Source of the DNA: Saprospiraceae bacterium
GTDB lineage: Bacteria; Bacteroidota; Bacteroidia; Chitinophagales; Saprospiraceae
DNA length: 41,187 nt
NCBI GenBank assembly: GCA_016708265.1
Contig: JADJGA010000002.1
Location: 1-41,187, forward strand
Direction of reading: 5' to 3'
Positions 29,484-37,261 of this stretch are shown piece by piece (the stretch's first letter is position 1; each line of letters begins with the position of its first letter). The notes under the pieces were generated by a model. The model was not told the origin of the DNA and ran no database searches. It saw only the letters and a list, made by a program, of their open reading frames with translations. A program made the translations under genes and the position numbers.

Positions 29484-30346
29484 ATGAAACTTTTTATGTT
29501 GACAATTTTTCTTATAAATTTAATGTTTACAGGATTTTCTCAGTATAGAGGTGGGCTCTTGAATGAATATATAAATAATAACATAAGTTCTATAAAAAAA
29601 ATTATTCAATATAAAGGTTCTTTTATCAAATCAGATTCAAATGACATAAGTCCGGATTTTGATAACAATTTACAACTAGAATACATTGAATATTTTGATA
29701 TACCTGACTTTCTTACAAAAATAGAATATTACAATAGTGATGGAAAAGTAAGAAGTTCTAGAGAGTTTTTTTATGAAAATGGCAAACTGAAGACTGAAAT
29801 TTCTGATACTACACTTAGTTTTTATTATTCTAAAAAAAAATATGGAATTATTTCGACAATAATAATAAAGAAAGGATAGAATATTTCAAAGATGGTAGAA
29901 TTGAAAAGTATTATATAAAAAGAAAATGTAATGGACTGGATTATACAGATTACGACATAAATGCTGAAAATGACACTTTGTGGATTTCTAATGGTTATTA
30001 TAATAGTAAAGGTCTTTGTTACTTAATCGAACATTTAGATGAAAAGAATAAAGAAATACTTTCAATTAACATCAAAATTTACAATGAATTTAACAAGATT
30101 ATTGAGAATTTTGAATTTGATAAGTCTGGCAATTTAATCAGTTCACTAAGTAATCATTATGAAGATAATATGAAGAAAACTATATACAAAGATTTTTTAG
30201 AAAATGAAGAGACCATTTATACCAAGCGATATTTTAAAGATGAGCATGGAAATATTTATAAGAGTTATTTTCAATCCAACCCAAATTCAAACAAGTGGAG
30301 TGTGACTTTTTTAAAGATTGAATATGAAAATATTATGAATAAATAA
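29484..30346 (+). CDS. Secreted protein of unknown function with YD-like repeats, one frameshift
   Basis: The start at ATG 29484 is chosen because it opens a signal peptide (MKLFMLTIFLINLMFTGFSQ); the frame extends upstream to 29370. The mature part is rich in Tyr, Asn and Lys, with loose repeats such as KIEYYNSDGKVRSSREFFYE NGKL and NFEFDKSGNLIS. These recall YD/MORN-like beta-hairpin repeats. The frame closes at 29879, but a one-base change near 29835-29860 restores IEYFKDGRIEKYYIKRKC, which runs without break into 29978-30346. About 287 residues in total. I do not recognise a named family. It resembles the broken repeat protein at 2342-2998 only in style. Confidence 0.5.
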
Positions 30347-30692
30347 CTCTTCAATACAAAGTTTTTAACTCCATATTATGTTTTTAAATCCTGATGATTA
30401 AAAAAGATTTTTTGGAGGTGTAAATAATTCATTAGTGATGACAAGTGGTTAAACCTCAATGACTAGTCAATAATTGACATGAAAAACAAAAAGAGAGGCG
30501 AAACAACTCCCTTTGAGCATAAATTATTATAAGTATTTCTTCCGATATTTAATCATTAAAAATGAAATTTCAATATCCCTCAATCAATATTAAATTGTAT
30601 ATTTTTTAAAATATTAGTTTTAAACTTTTCTTATCTTTGCTTTTCATAATGATCACAAAATATAGCAATTATCATATTAAAACGAAGGTGTT
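30347..30692. other. Intergenic region before the MFS gene
   Basis: These 346 AT-rich bases have no convincing gene or RNA. The only signal I see is a -7-type promoter box near the right end (30632-30639). No strong hairpin terminator for the preceding gene is visible. Confidence 0.55.
30632..30639 (+). promoter_or_regulatory. Bacteroidota -7 box for the MFS transporter gene
   Basis: TATCTTTG matches TAnnTTTG exactly and lies 53 bases before the ATG at 30693. A matching -33 element is not evident. Confidence 0.42.
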
Positions 30693-31917
30693 ATGAGTAA
30701 GCATGAAGGTATAAAAAATCCGTTAAATATTATTGTAATAGTCGCGGCCTTAGGTTATTTTGTCGATATATATGATCTGATACTTTTCGGAATTGTCAGA
30801 GTACCAAGCCTAAAAGGTATTGGAATCTCTGATGCAATGCTATTACCTGAAGGAATATTTCTTTTGAACATGCAGATGGCTGGAATGCTCATTGGTGGAA
30901 TTATTTGGGGAATAATGGGAGACAAAAGGGGCAGACTGCCGGTTTTGTTTTTTACAATTGCCTTATATTCCATGGCTAATATCGCCAATGGATTCGTACA
31001 AAATATGGAGCAGTATGCAATTTTACGATTCATTGCCGGAGTAGGTTTGTCCGGAGAACTCGGCATTGGCATCACCCTGGTATCGGAAGTCATGAGTAAG
31101 GAATCAAGAGGTTACGGCACTGCGATTGTCAGTGGAATTGGTATTTTCGGGGCAGTACTGGGTTTTCTGGTAGCAGATTTTTTGACTGGAGAGTGGCTTA
31201 CTGGTTTGGTGGTGGTTTGGGAATAATGTTACTGCTTTTGCGTGCAAGTGTATTTGAATCGGGTATGTTTGAAAAAACCAAAAGTCAGCAGGAGGTCAAA
31301 AGAGGGGATTTTTAAGTATATTTACCGATAAGCAGCGACTACTAAAATATATTTACAATATTATCATTGGTATCCCTATATGGTATATTGTCAGCATACT
31401 TGTGATACAGTCCCCGGAACTTTCAAGACTTTTAAATGTGAAAGGTGAGATAAACGGAGGTGCTGCAGTTTCATATCATTATATAGGCATAGCAATAGGT
31501 AGTTTTTTTATCGGTTTTTTGAGTCAGTGGATGAAATCAAGGAAAAAAGTTCTTTATCTTTCAATGTCTTTTTTGCTTTTATTTACAATTGTATTTTTCT
31601 ATTTCAGAGGAATGACTTCAACAATGTTTTACATGATCATTGGAATCCTGGGATTTGGTGCCGGATACTGGGCAGTATTTATCACAACGGCTTCAGAACA
31701 ATTTGGCACGAATATCAGAGCTACGGTCACAACAACTGTTCCCAATTTTGTAAGGGGAGCTACAGTTCCGATCACTTCATCAGTACTGTTTTTATCAAAA
31801 TATTACGGACTCGTCAATGCAGGTATCATTGTAGGTGCAGTATGTTTTCTTCTTGGCATCATTGCACTATATCTGATCAAAGAGACATACGGTAATGATC
31901 TTGATTATACTGAATAA
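30693..31917 (+). pseudogene. Major facilitator superfamily transporter, two frameshifts
   Basis: Segment 30693-31226 covers the first membrane helices, with the MFS motif-A counterpart GIMGDKRGRLPV between helices 2 and 3 and RFIAGVGLSGELGIGITLVS in helix 4. The middle, after frame changes near 31180 and 31310, reads AYWFGGGLGIMLLLLRASVF and then FTDKQRLLKYIYNIIIGIPI. Segment 31402-31917 carries the C-terminal helices (GILGFGAGYWAVFITTASEQ). Total about 405 residues and 12 helices. The overall style is that of metabolite:H+ symporters. The substrate cannot be predicted. It lies 60 bases before the MTA/SAH nucleosidase gene on the same strand. Confidence 0.8.
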
Positions 31918-31977
31918 GACTATTTTATTAATAACTCAAAATAAATCAGAATAGAAAATACAAAAAACAAATACCAA

Positions 31978-32739
31978 ATGAGATTCGGGATTATATGTGC
32001 AATGGAGGAAGAGGTAGGAATGCTGGCAGAATTCATCCTGGACAGAAAAGTAATGAACAGGGGAATGAGGGATTACTATACCGGGTCATTGTGGGGAGTG
32101 CCGGTAGTTCTGGTATATTCGAGAATGGGAAAAGTCGCAGCTGCAGCCACAGCCACAAATATTATCCTTGAATTCGATATTGATGAGATCATTTTTATCG
32201 GAGTAGCAGGTTCCTGCTCTAAAAATGTCAATATTGGTGATATTGTTATCGGTAAAAGTCTGTATCAGCATGACCTTGATGCTTCCCCCATTTTCAGAAA
32301 ACATGAAATTCCACTACTCGGCAAAACCTATATTGATACAAATGAAAAAATAAGAAAGGTACTTACAGATTTGTGCCGGCAATTTACCTTAAATATATCA
32401 GATAATATCCAGGAAAATGTACTAAAGGACTTCGGGATCATCTCTCCTAAAGCTATTACCGGTGATATAGCCAGTGGAGACAGGTTCATTTCAGCCAAAG
32501 AAGAACTTCAGTCAATAAAAGACGCTTTACCTTCAGTTTTGTGTGTGGAAATGGAAGGTGCCGCTGTGGGTCAGGTGTGTTATGAATACAATGTGCCCTT
32601 CTCAGTTATCAGGATCATTTCGGATACTGCCGATGAAAATGCCCATGTCGATTTTGAGAAATTTGTTGATCAGATTGCGAGTATATATTCATTTGAGATA
32701 TTGAAGAAGTACTTTGAAATCTTTTTTGAAATAAAATAG
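31978..32739 (+). CDS. mtnN: 5'-methylthioadenosine/S-adenosylhomocysteine nucleosidase
   Basis: An intact 253-residue MTA/SAH nucleosidase, which splits MTA and SAH to adenine plus the ribose thioether in methionine salvage and methyl-cycle detoxification. The start MRFGIICAMEEEVGML carries the catalytic-type Glu12. FIGVAGSCSKNVNIGDIVIG and HDLDASPIF follow, then the ribose-binding VEMEGAAVGQV (Met192/Glu193) and the catalytic Asp in RIISDTADENA (Asp216). It is slightly longer than the Escherichia coli enzyme, with an insert at about 125-160. It may be co-transcribed with the MFS gene upstream. Confidence 0.92.
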   Translation: MRFGIICAMEEEVGMLAEFILDRKVMNRGMRDYYTGSLWGVPVVLVYSRMGKVAAAATATNIILEFDIDEIIFIGVAGSCSKNVNIGDIVIGKSLYQHDLDASPIFRKHEIPLLGKTYIDTNEKIRKVLTDLCRQFTLNISDNIQENVLKDFGIISPKAITGDIASGDRFISAKEELQSIKDALPSVLCVEMEGAAVGQVCYEYNVPFSVIRIISDTADENAHVDFEKFVDQIASIYSFEILKKYFEIFFEIK

Positions 32740-32747
32740 TGATATTC

Positions 32748-32778
32748 TTGTAGTATATACTAATTAAATATACTTTTG
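32748..32778 (+). promoter_or_regulatory. Promoter of the toxin-antitoxin module
   Basis: TTG (32748-32750) and the -7 box TACTTTTG (32771-32778) are 20 bases apart. The box ends 17 bases before the antitoxin ATG, implying a very short leader. Confidence 0.5.
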
Positions 32779-32795
32779 TGTTATAATAATTTTAA

Positions 32796-33035
32796 ATGAA
32801 AACATTATCCTTAAAATTGGAAGAAGGTATTTTTGAAGAAACCGAATCAATTGTTGCAAAGCTTAAAAAACCTCGCAACAGGTATATCAATGAAGCAATA
32901 GATTATTACAATAAGATTCAGAGAAGAAATCTAATAGAAAAGAAACTTAAACGAGAATCTGAACTGGTAAAAATAGATTCAATGGAAGTATTGGCAGATT
33001 TTGAAATATTGGATTATGCAGATTATAAAAAATGA
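32796..33035 (+). CDS. Antitoxin of a MazF-type module (ribbon-helix-helix-like)
   Basis: A 79-residue protein preceding a MazF/PemK-like toxin. The N-terminus (KTLSLKLEEGIFEETESIVA KLKK) looks like a ribbon-helix-helix strand and helix, followed by RNRYINEAIDYYNKIQRRN, and the C-terminus is charged and probably disordered until it binds toxin. Its end overlaps the toxin start by 20 bases, typical of translationally coupled TA pairs. It would repress its own promoter and neutralise the toxin. The toxin identity supports the call more than sequence similarity of the antitoxin itself. Confidence 0.75.
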   Translation: MKTLSLKLEEGIFEETESIVAKLKKPRNRYINEAIDYYNKIQRRNLIEKKLKRESELVKIDSMEVLADFEILDYADYKK

Positions 33036-33363
33036 TATCTGGATTGCTGATCTTAATCCTCAGATTGGGACAGAATCGGGTAAAACCAGACCGGTTGTAG
33101 TAATACAGACAAATTTATTGAATAAGGCAGGTCATCCTTCCACAATAATATGTCCATTAACAACAAAAGTGGAATTAAAATCTGATATTTTAAGGGTACA
33201 TATAAGAAAAGACACAACAAACCTGATTGAAGACAGTGATATAATGATAGATCAGATTCGAGCAATTGACAATAACAGACTTATCAAAAAAGTAGGCACA
33301 ATAGAACCGGAACTGATTCAAAAAGTTAAACAAAATCTTTTGATAATACTAGACTTGGAATGA
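33016..33363 (+). CDS. MazF/PemK-family endoribonuclease toxin
   Basis: About 115 residues starting at ATG 33016 (MQIIKNDIWIADLNPQIGTE); an in-frame TTG lies 15 bases earlier. The family signature is clear: DIWIADLNPQIGTESGKTRP followed by VVVIQTNLLN and ICPLTTKV, then IMIDQIRAIDNNRLIKKVGT. MazF toxins cut mRNA at short specific sites when the labile antitoxin is lost. The conserved Arg of the GxxxxKxRP segment and the late QIRAID block are both present, so the enzyme looks active. Confidence 0.87.
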   Translation: MQIIKNDIWIADLNPQIGTESGKTRPVVVIQTNLLNKAGHPSTIICPLTTKVELKSDILRVHIRKDTTNLIEDSDIMIDQIRAIDNNRLIKKVGTIEPELIQKVKQNLLIILDLE

Positions 33364-33436
33364 AATAACACTTCAATAAGTAAAAAACAGCTATTTTGAA
33401 TACTGATCTAGAAATACTGTTCAAAAGTAAATTTTC

Positions 33437-34681
33437 TCAAAAATCTTTCCTAACCCCAATATTTATACCAAACAGATTGTAACGCATTGGTAAGGCATAA
33501 TTACTATCATTTATATCGTTGAAATAAGTTTTGAATGTCGGTTTTAGCTGAACTGACAGCCCATCAGAAATATTTCTCCTGATCACAAATGAAGCCTTCA
33601 GCCCAAGTCCCAATCCCGATTTATAAACCAGAGGCTCCTTGTCTATGCTTGAGATTTTTTTCTTATCATTGAATATTTTACCATTTGCAGTGAAATTCAG
33701 GTTAAAAACAGGTGCCATTTCCACTCCAAAATCCCATTTGTCATATTTTCTAACAAATCCTATTATCAAAGGTATATCGATTGAATTGTACCTGATCTCT
33801 CCTTTACTCACAAGCTTGCCGGTCACAAAACTTGTATCAGTGGGAATTCCCGTAACCGGATCAAATGTTATGATCATTTTGGTGATGGCATCCGATGAAT
33901 GTTTGAACTTATCTTTGGACTGTGTCCAGTCAATTCCAGTGCCTATATAAAAATTAGTGGTAATATTTATTCCGAATACTCCATTTAATCCCCATGTGTA
34001 CCATCCGGATTCGGATTGATTCCTGATTGCGGCAAGAGCTTCATTACTACCATTACCAATCGACTTTAAATGATATCCACCTAATAGGCCCAGCTCTGCA
34101 AACATTCTCTTTTTTGACTCTCCAAAACTCGGGCATTTGATTCTATCATTGAAATCAGGCCTAAAAACTGATTTTTGCATTACAGCAAATGACTTCGAAA
34201 TACTGTTGATAGTAGTCATTTCGCGCATTGAATTTTCCTCCTTTACTTCATACTTAAAATCAATTTCTTCTTTTATATCTTCAGCTATTTCCTGTCTGTC
34301 TTCAATATTTTCATTTTCATAAAGCCTCATGTTTTTTTCAACTAATGGGAAAACTGATTCAATTTTTCCCTCTGCTTGTTTTTTATCTGCAACGATATTT
34401 TCAACCGGCAAAAGCTTATGCTCAATTCCGGTAGTACTTATATTTGTTCCGGTGATTTTAATATCGTTTTCGGCAACATCTTTGATTCCATAAATATCCC
34501 TATAAAAAACTAATGCTGACAGGCTTAAAAATGTAATTCCAGCAATTAACCATAAGAAAAAGTGTCGTCTCTTTCTGTTTTCATTAAGTGACAATTCAAT
34601 GTTTTCCCATACAAATTCCGGTGGAACTGCTTCGTATGAATCAGCTACTTTTTTCAATAATATTTCATTCATTGGCTTCAT
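33437..34681 (-). CDS. Anti-sigma-like domain fused to an outer-membrane beta-barrel
   Basis: An intact 414-residue protein. Residues 1-40 are cytosolic and helical (KKVADSYEAVPPEFVWENIE), in the style of Bacteroidota anti-sigma domains, followed by a single membrane helix (FFLWLIAGITFLSLSALVFY). A charged linker spans about 65-190. Residues 190-414 are beta-strand rich (FAELGLLGGYHLKS, FYIGTGIDWTQ, YNSIDIPLIIGF, YNLFGINIGVRKDF) and end in Phe, like a PorT-type outer-membrane barrel. It begins six bases after the ECF sigma gene stop. Taken together it could hold the sigma factor inside while its far end sits in the outer membrane. The sigma-binding role is inferred from position and topology. 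Confidence 0.72.
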   Translation of the reverse strand: MKPMNEILLKKVADSYEAVPPEFVWENIELSLNENRKRRHFFLWLIAGITFLSLSALVFYRDIYGIKDVAENDIKITGTNISTTGIEHKLLPVENIVADKKQAEGKIESVFPLVEKNMRLYENENIEDRQEIAEDIKEEIDFKYEVKEENSMREMTTINSISKSFAVMQKSVFRPDFNDRIKCPSFGESKKRMFAELGLLGGYHLKSIGNGSNEALAAIRNQSESGWYTWGLNGVFGINITTNFYIGTGIDWTQSKDKFKHSSDAITKMIITFDPVTGIPTDTSFVTGKLVSKGEIRYNSIDIPLIIGFVRKYDKWDFGVEMAPVFNLNFTANGKIFNDKKKISSIDKEPLVYKSGLGLGLKASFVIRRNISDGLSVQLKPTFKTYFNDINDSNYALPMRYNLFGINIGVRKDF

Positions 34682-34687
34682 TTCTTT

Positions 34688-35239
34688 TTAATGATATTTA
34701 TAGGATAACAAGGGAGATTCAGATATTAAACTTTGCAGCATTTTTCTGGCTTTGAATAATTGCGTCCTTGAAGTTGCTTCGGAAATACCAAGAGTCTCAG
34801 CTATTTCCGAATGATCAAGTTCGTCGATAACGAACAAGGAGAAGACCATTTTATAGCCTTTAGGCAAACGGTCTAAAAGACTGATCAGTTGATCATAATT
34901 AAAACTATCAAAGGAAAAATCCATTGTATAACTGTTTTCTAGTTCGTCAATTATACTGAGATCGTCATAGAATGAGATTTTTTCTCTCTTAACCTGATCT
35001 ATAGCCGATCTGACTATTATTTTCCTGATCCAAGCACCAAGCTCACCTTCATTTCTGAAAGAATCCAGATTTTTAAAAACCCTGATAAATCCGGTCTGAA
35101 GAGCTTCGGCAGCTGCAGAATCATCTTTACAATAGCGAAGGCAGATGCCATACATCTGCCCGCTAAATTTATCATAAAGCATTTTCTGACTTAACCTGTC
35201 ATTATTCAGACAACCCTGTATCAGCTCCTTTTCAGTCAT
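34688..35239 (-). CDS. ECF-type RNA polymerase sigma factor
   Basis: An intact 183-residue sigma-70 family factor. Region 2 spans about residues 20-90 (YDKFSGQMYGICLRYCKDDS and GAWIRKIIVRSAIDQVKREK). Region 4 spans about 120-175 (LLDRLPKGYKMVFSLFVIDE and HSEIAETLGISEATSRTQLF). No region 3 or 1.1 is present, which defines the ECF group. It starts 11 bases after the lipoprotein stop and ends 6 bases before the barrel protein gene, so all three form one operon. A GGCAACG-N16-TGTCATG sequence upstream of the operon looks like its own target. Confidence 0.92.
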   Translation of the reverse strand: MTEKELIQGCLNNDRLSQKMLYDKFSGQMYGICLRYCKDDSAAAEALQTGFIRVFKNLDSFRNEGELGAWIRKIIVRSAIDQVKREKISFYDDLSIIDELENSYTMDFSFDSFNYDQLISLLDRLPKGYKMVFSLFVIDELDHSEIAETLGISEATSRTQLFKARKMLQSLISESPLLSYKYH

Positions 35240-35250
35240 TTTTCCTTTTA

Positions 35251-37008
35251 TTAGAACAATAGCTGGAATGATCCGTAAAACGCGTAATTCAATCCGCTGC
35301 CACTTTCTTTTACCTGCGCAGTATATGTTCCTTTTACTCTGTCCCCAAAATTTCCACCCTGGGTAATTATTATAGAACCACTTATTATTTCATAATGTTT
35401 ACCGTTATTTGGACTGCCGTCGGAAGAATAATAAAATCCTTCAGAATTAGTGATATCATAAGTACCGGGAACACATTTTCCTATATTTCCAACATCCTTA
35501 TATCCGATATAAATCCATCCGAATTTTCCGTTATCGCTTCCGCCACCACTAATGAATTTGATCTGGTCATGAGCTGTCATACCTATTGAATCCAATAATG
35601 TCAAGCTTATGCTCAGTGCATCACAATTCACTTTCAGGAAGTCAGCATCCAACTGACAGACGTTCACAGTTCCTAAATTATTGTTTCCTGGTGAAGTTAA
35701 ACTGATAGGTGCGATAGTTTTTGCGAGATTCCTGTCGGTAGCAATTAAGGATTTAGTATTTGAATTGCAGGCCAGTACTGATGCATCCAATGTTCCGTTT
35801 GTCAATTCAAAATAATGATTGTCGATCTTTGCAAATCCGTTTGTCACAGGATTTCCATTGCAATCAAGAAATGTTCCGGTTACATTGCAAAATTGATCAT
35901 TCAGTAGTGTTATAACAATATCTCCCAGATCGGTATCTACTGAAAAAGGACCTATTTGTGTGATATACACAGGATCCTGATAGCTGCATCCCGAACCAAG
36001 GGCAAAGACCTTGAAATCGAGCAATACATCTTTGGCTACCTTACCGCTGAAAGTTCCGTCAGGGTCGGTATTGCCATGTCCACCGGCAGAAACTCCGGTC
36101 GCTGACACCCAGACATGCATTCCCGGCAATGGATTTCCGCTTTGATCCACTATCCTTCCGCTGAGAATAATTGAAGGCAGATAATAATCATAATTCCAGC
36201 AACTGAAGTGTGAAACATTTGCAACATATTTACCGTTCTCTTTTTTAGCCTTACCTTCTTCTCTCCACAATCCCAATCTGTTATCAAAATACCACATCGC
36301 TATTTCTGATGGTGCTTCATCGAGTATTGAGGCCGGTATCTGGGCAGATAGTTCAGCAGTTTTACCTGTCTTCAACTGGAGTTTTTCTCCACCCGGTGAC
36401 TGCAGTTCTACATACACCATTCCAAAAGAGCCCAATGTACCTAATTCATTTTCAGAATTAACAGCACTGAAGTCTCCGGGCATTTGTTCATTAGTTTCAT
36501 ACAATGTCGGATCTAGGTATTTCATAGCCACTTTCACGGTTCCGTTATAGTCCGCTTTTGACGAAGATACCACCACAGAGTTGGGGCTGAATGACAGAAA
36601 TGCATTTCCTTCATTAGCAGTTCCTCCTGTTAAGCTTTCAAATAACTGATTAAAATTTTTACTGAGCAATTGTGTTTTCAATTGAATGGTTTTTGAATGA
36701 TTTGCCCTGAATGTCCTTGTGCCCTCAAAAAAACCTTCTTTTGTAATGGTCAGAAAATTATGCTTTGAATCCACAATGGCATCTTCATATTTAAAAATAC
36801 CATACTGGTCTGTCAGCATCTGAACACCCCTGAAGACTACAATTGCCCCGTCAACCGGATTTTCATTTTCATCAACCACGATTCCAAAAATCCTGGCTTT
36901 TACAGTTATACTATTTCCATCCGGTATAAAATCTTCAGAATCTTTGATACATCCGGAGAAAGCAATTATGGATATAAAAACAAGTGCCTGAAAAATTACT
37001 TTTGTCAT
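35251..37008 (-). CDS. Lipoprotein with carboxypeptidase-like regulatory domains
   Basis: An intact 585-residue lipoprotein. The signal peptide ends in the lipobox FSGC with Cys20. The acidic IKDSEDF that follows resembles the Bacteroidota lipoprotein export signal, suggesting the cell surface. The first CarboxypepD_reg-like domain (about 38-110) has ARIFGIVVDENENPVDGAIV. A central domain (about 120-275) contains AMWYFDNRLGLWREEG. A second regulatory-type domain (about 280-370) has LSGRIVDQSGNPLPGMHVWV. A beta-rich tail follows. It is the first gene of the ECF sigma operon, so it is probably either the signal receptor or the main product of the circuit. Confidence 0.82.
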   Translation of the reverse strand: MTKVIFQALVFISIIAFSGCIKDSEDFIPDGNSITVKARIFGIVVDENENPVDGAIVVFRGVQMLTDQYGIFKYEDAIVDSKHNFLTITKEGFFEGTRTFRANHSKTIQLKTQLLSKNFNQLFESLTGGTANEGNAFLSFSPNSVVVSSSKADYNGTVKVAMKYLDPTLYETNEQMPGDFSAVNSENELGTLGSFGMVYVELQSPGGEKLQLKTGKTAELSAQIPASILDEAPSEIAMWYFDNRLGLWREEGKAKKENGKYVANVSHFSCWNYDYYLPSIILSGRIVDQSGNPLPGMHVWVSATGVSAGGHGNTDPDGTFSGKVAKDVLLDFKVFALGSGCSYQDPVYITQIGPFSVDTDLGDIVITLLNDQFCNVTGTFLDCNGNPVTNGFAKIDNHYFELTNGTLDASVLACNSNTKSLIATDRNLAKTIAPISLTSPGNNNLGTVNVCQLDADFLKVNCDALSISLTLLDSIGMTAHDQIKFISGGGSDNGKFGWIYIGYKDVGNIGKCVPGTYDITNSEGFYYSSDGSPNNGKHYEIISGSIIITQGGNFGDRVKGTYTAQVKESGSGLNYAFYGSFQLLF

Positions 37009-37051
37009 GTTTATTTATTTTTAAAAATTAAAATTATGATTTCTTTTGATA

Positions 37052-37082
37052 ACATGACAGTTTTTTTTGATCGGACGTTGCC
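37052..37082 (-). promoter_or_regulatory. Candidate ECF-sigma promoter of the lipoprotein-sigma operon
   Basis: On the minus strand GGCAACG (37082-37076) is followed after 16 bases by TGTCATGT (37059-37052). An 'AAC' -35 element, a 16-base spacer with an A run and a 'GTC' -10 element are the hallmark of ECF sigma promoters. It lies about 44 bases before the lipoprotein ATG, which fits autoregulation. Confidence 0.5.
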
Positions 37083-37185
37083 TTGAAATGAAAAAAAATT
37101 AAAAATAATGAAACTCACCCTTTTAAATTCTAATTGGCTTATTTTAATTTCTTATATAAAATAATTATCATTTTTGAAAAAAATT

Positions 37186-37193
37186 TATCTTTG
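37186..37193 (+). promoter_or_regulatory. Bacteroidota -7 box for the BspA-like gene
   Basis: TATCTTTG matches TAnnTTTG exactly, 68 bases before the ATG at 37262. The nearest TTTG upstream is too close to be the -33 element. Confidence 0.4.
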
Positions 37194-37261
37194 TGTTAAG
37201 TTTAAGTGCTTCACATTTCTAAATGTTATTTTTATTCTTTGCTAAAATAATTCAAATTATT

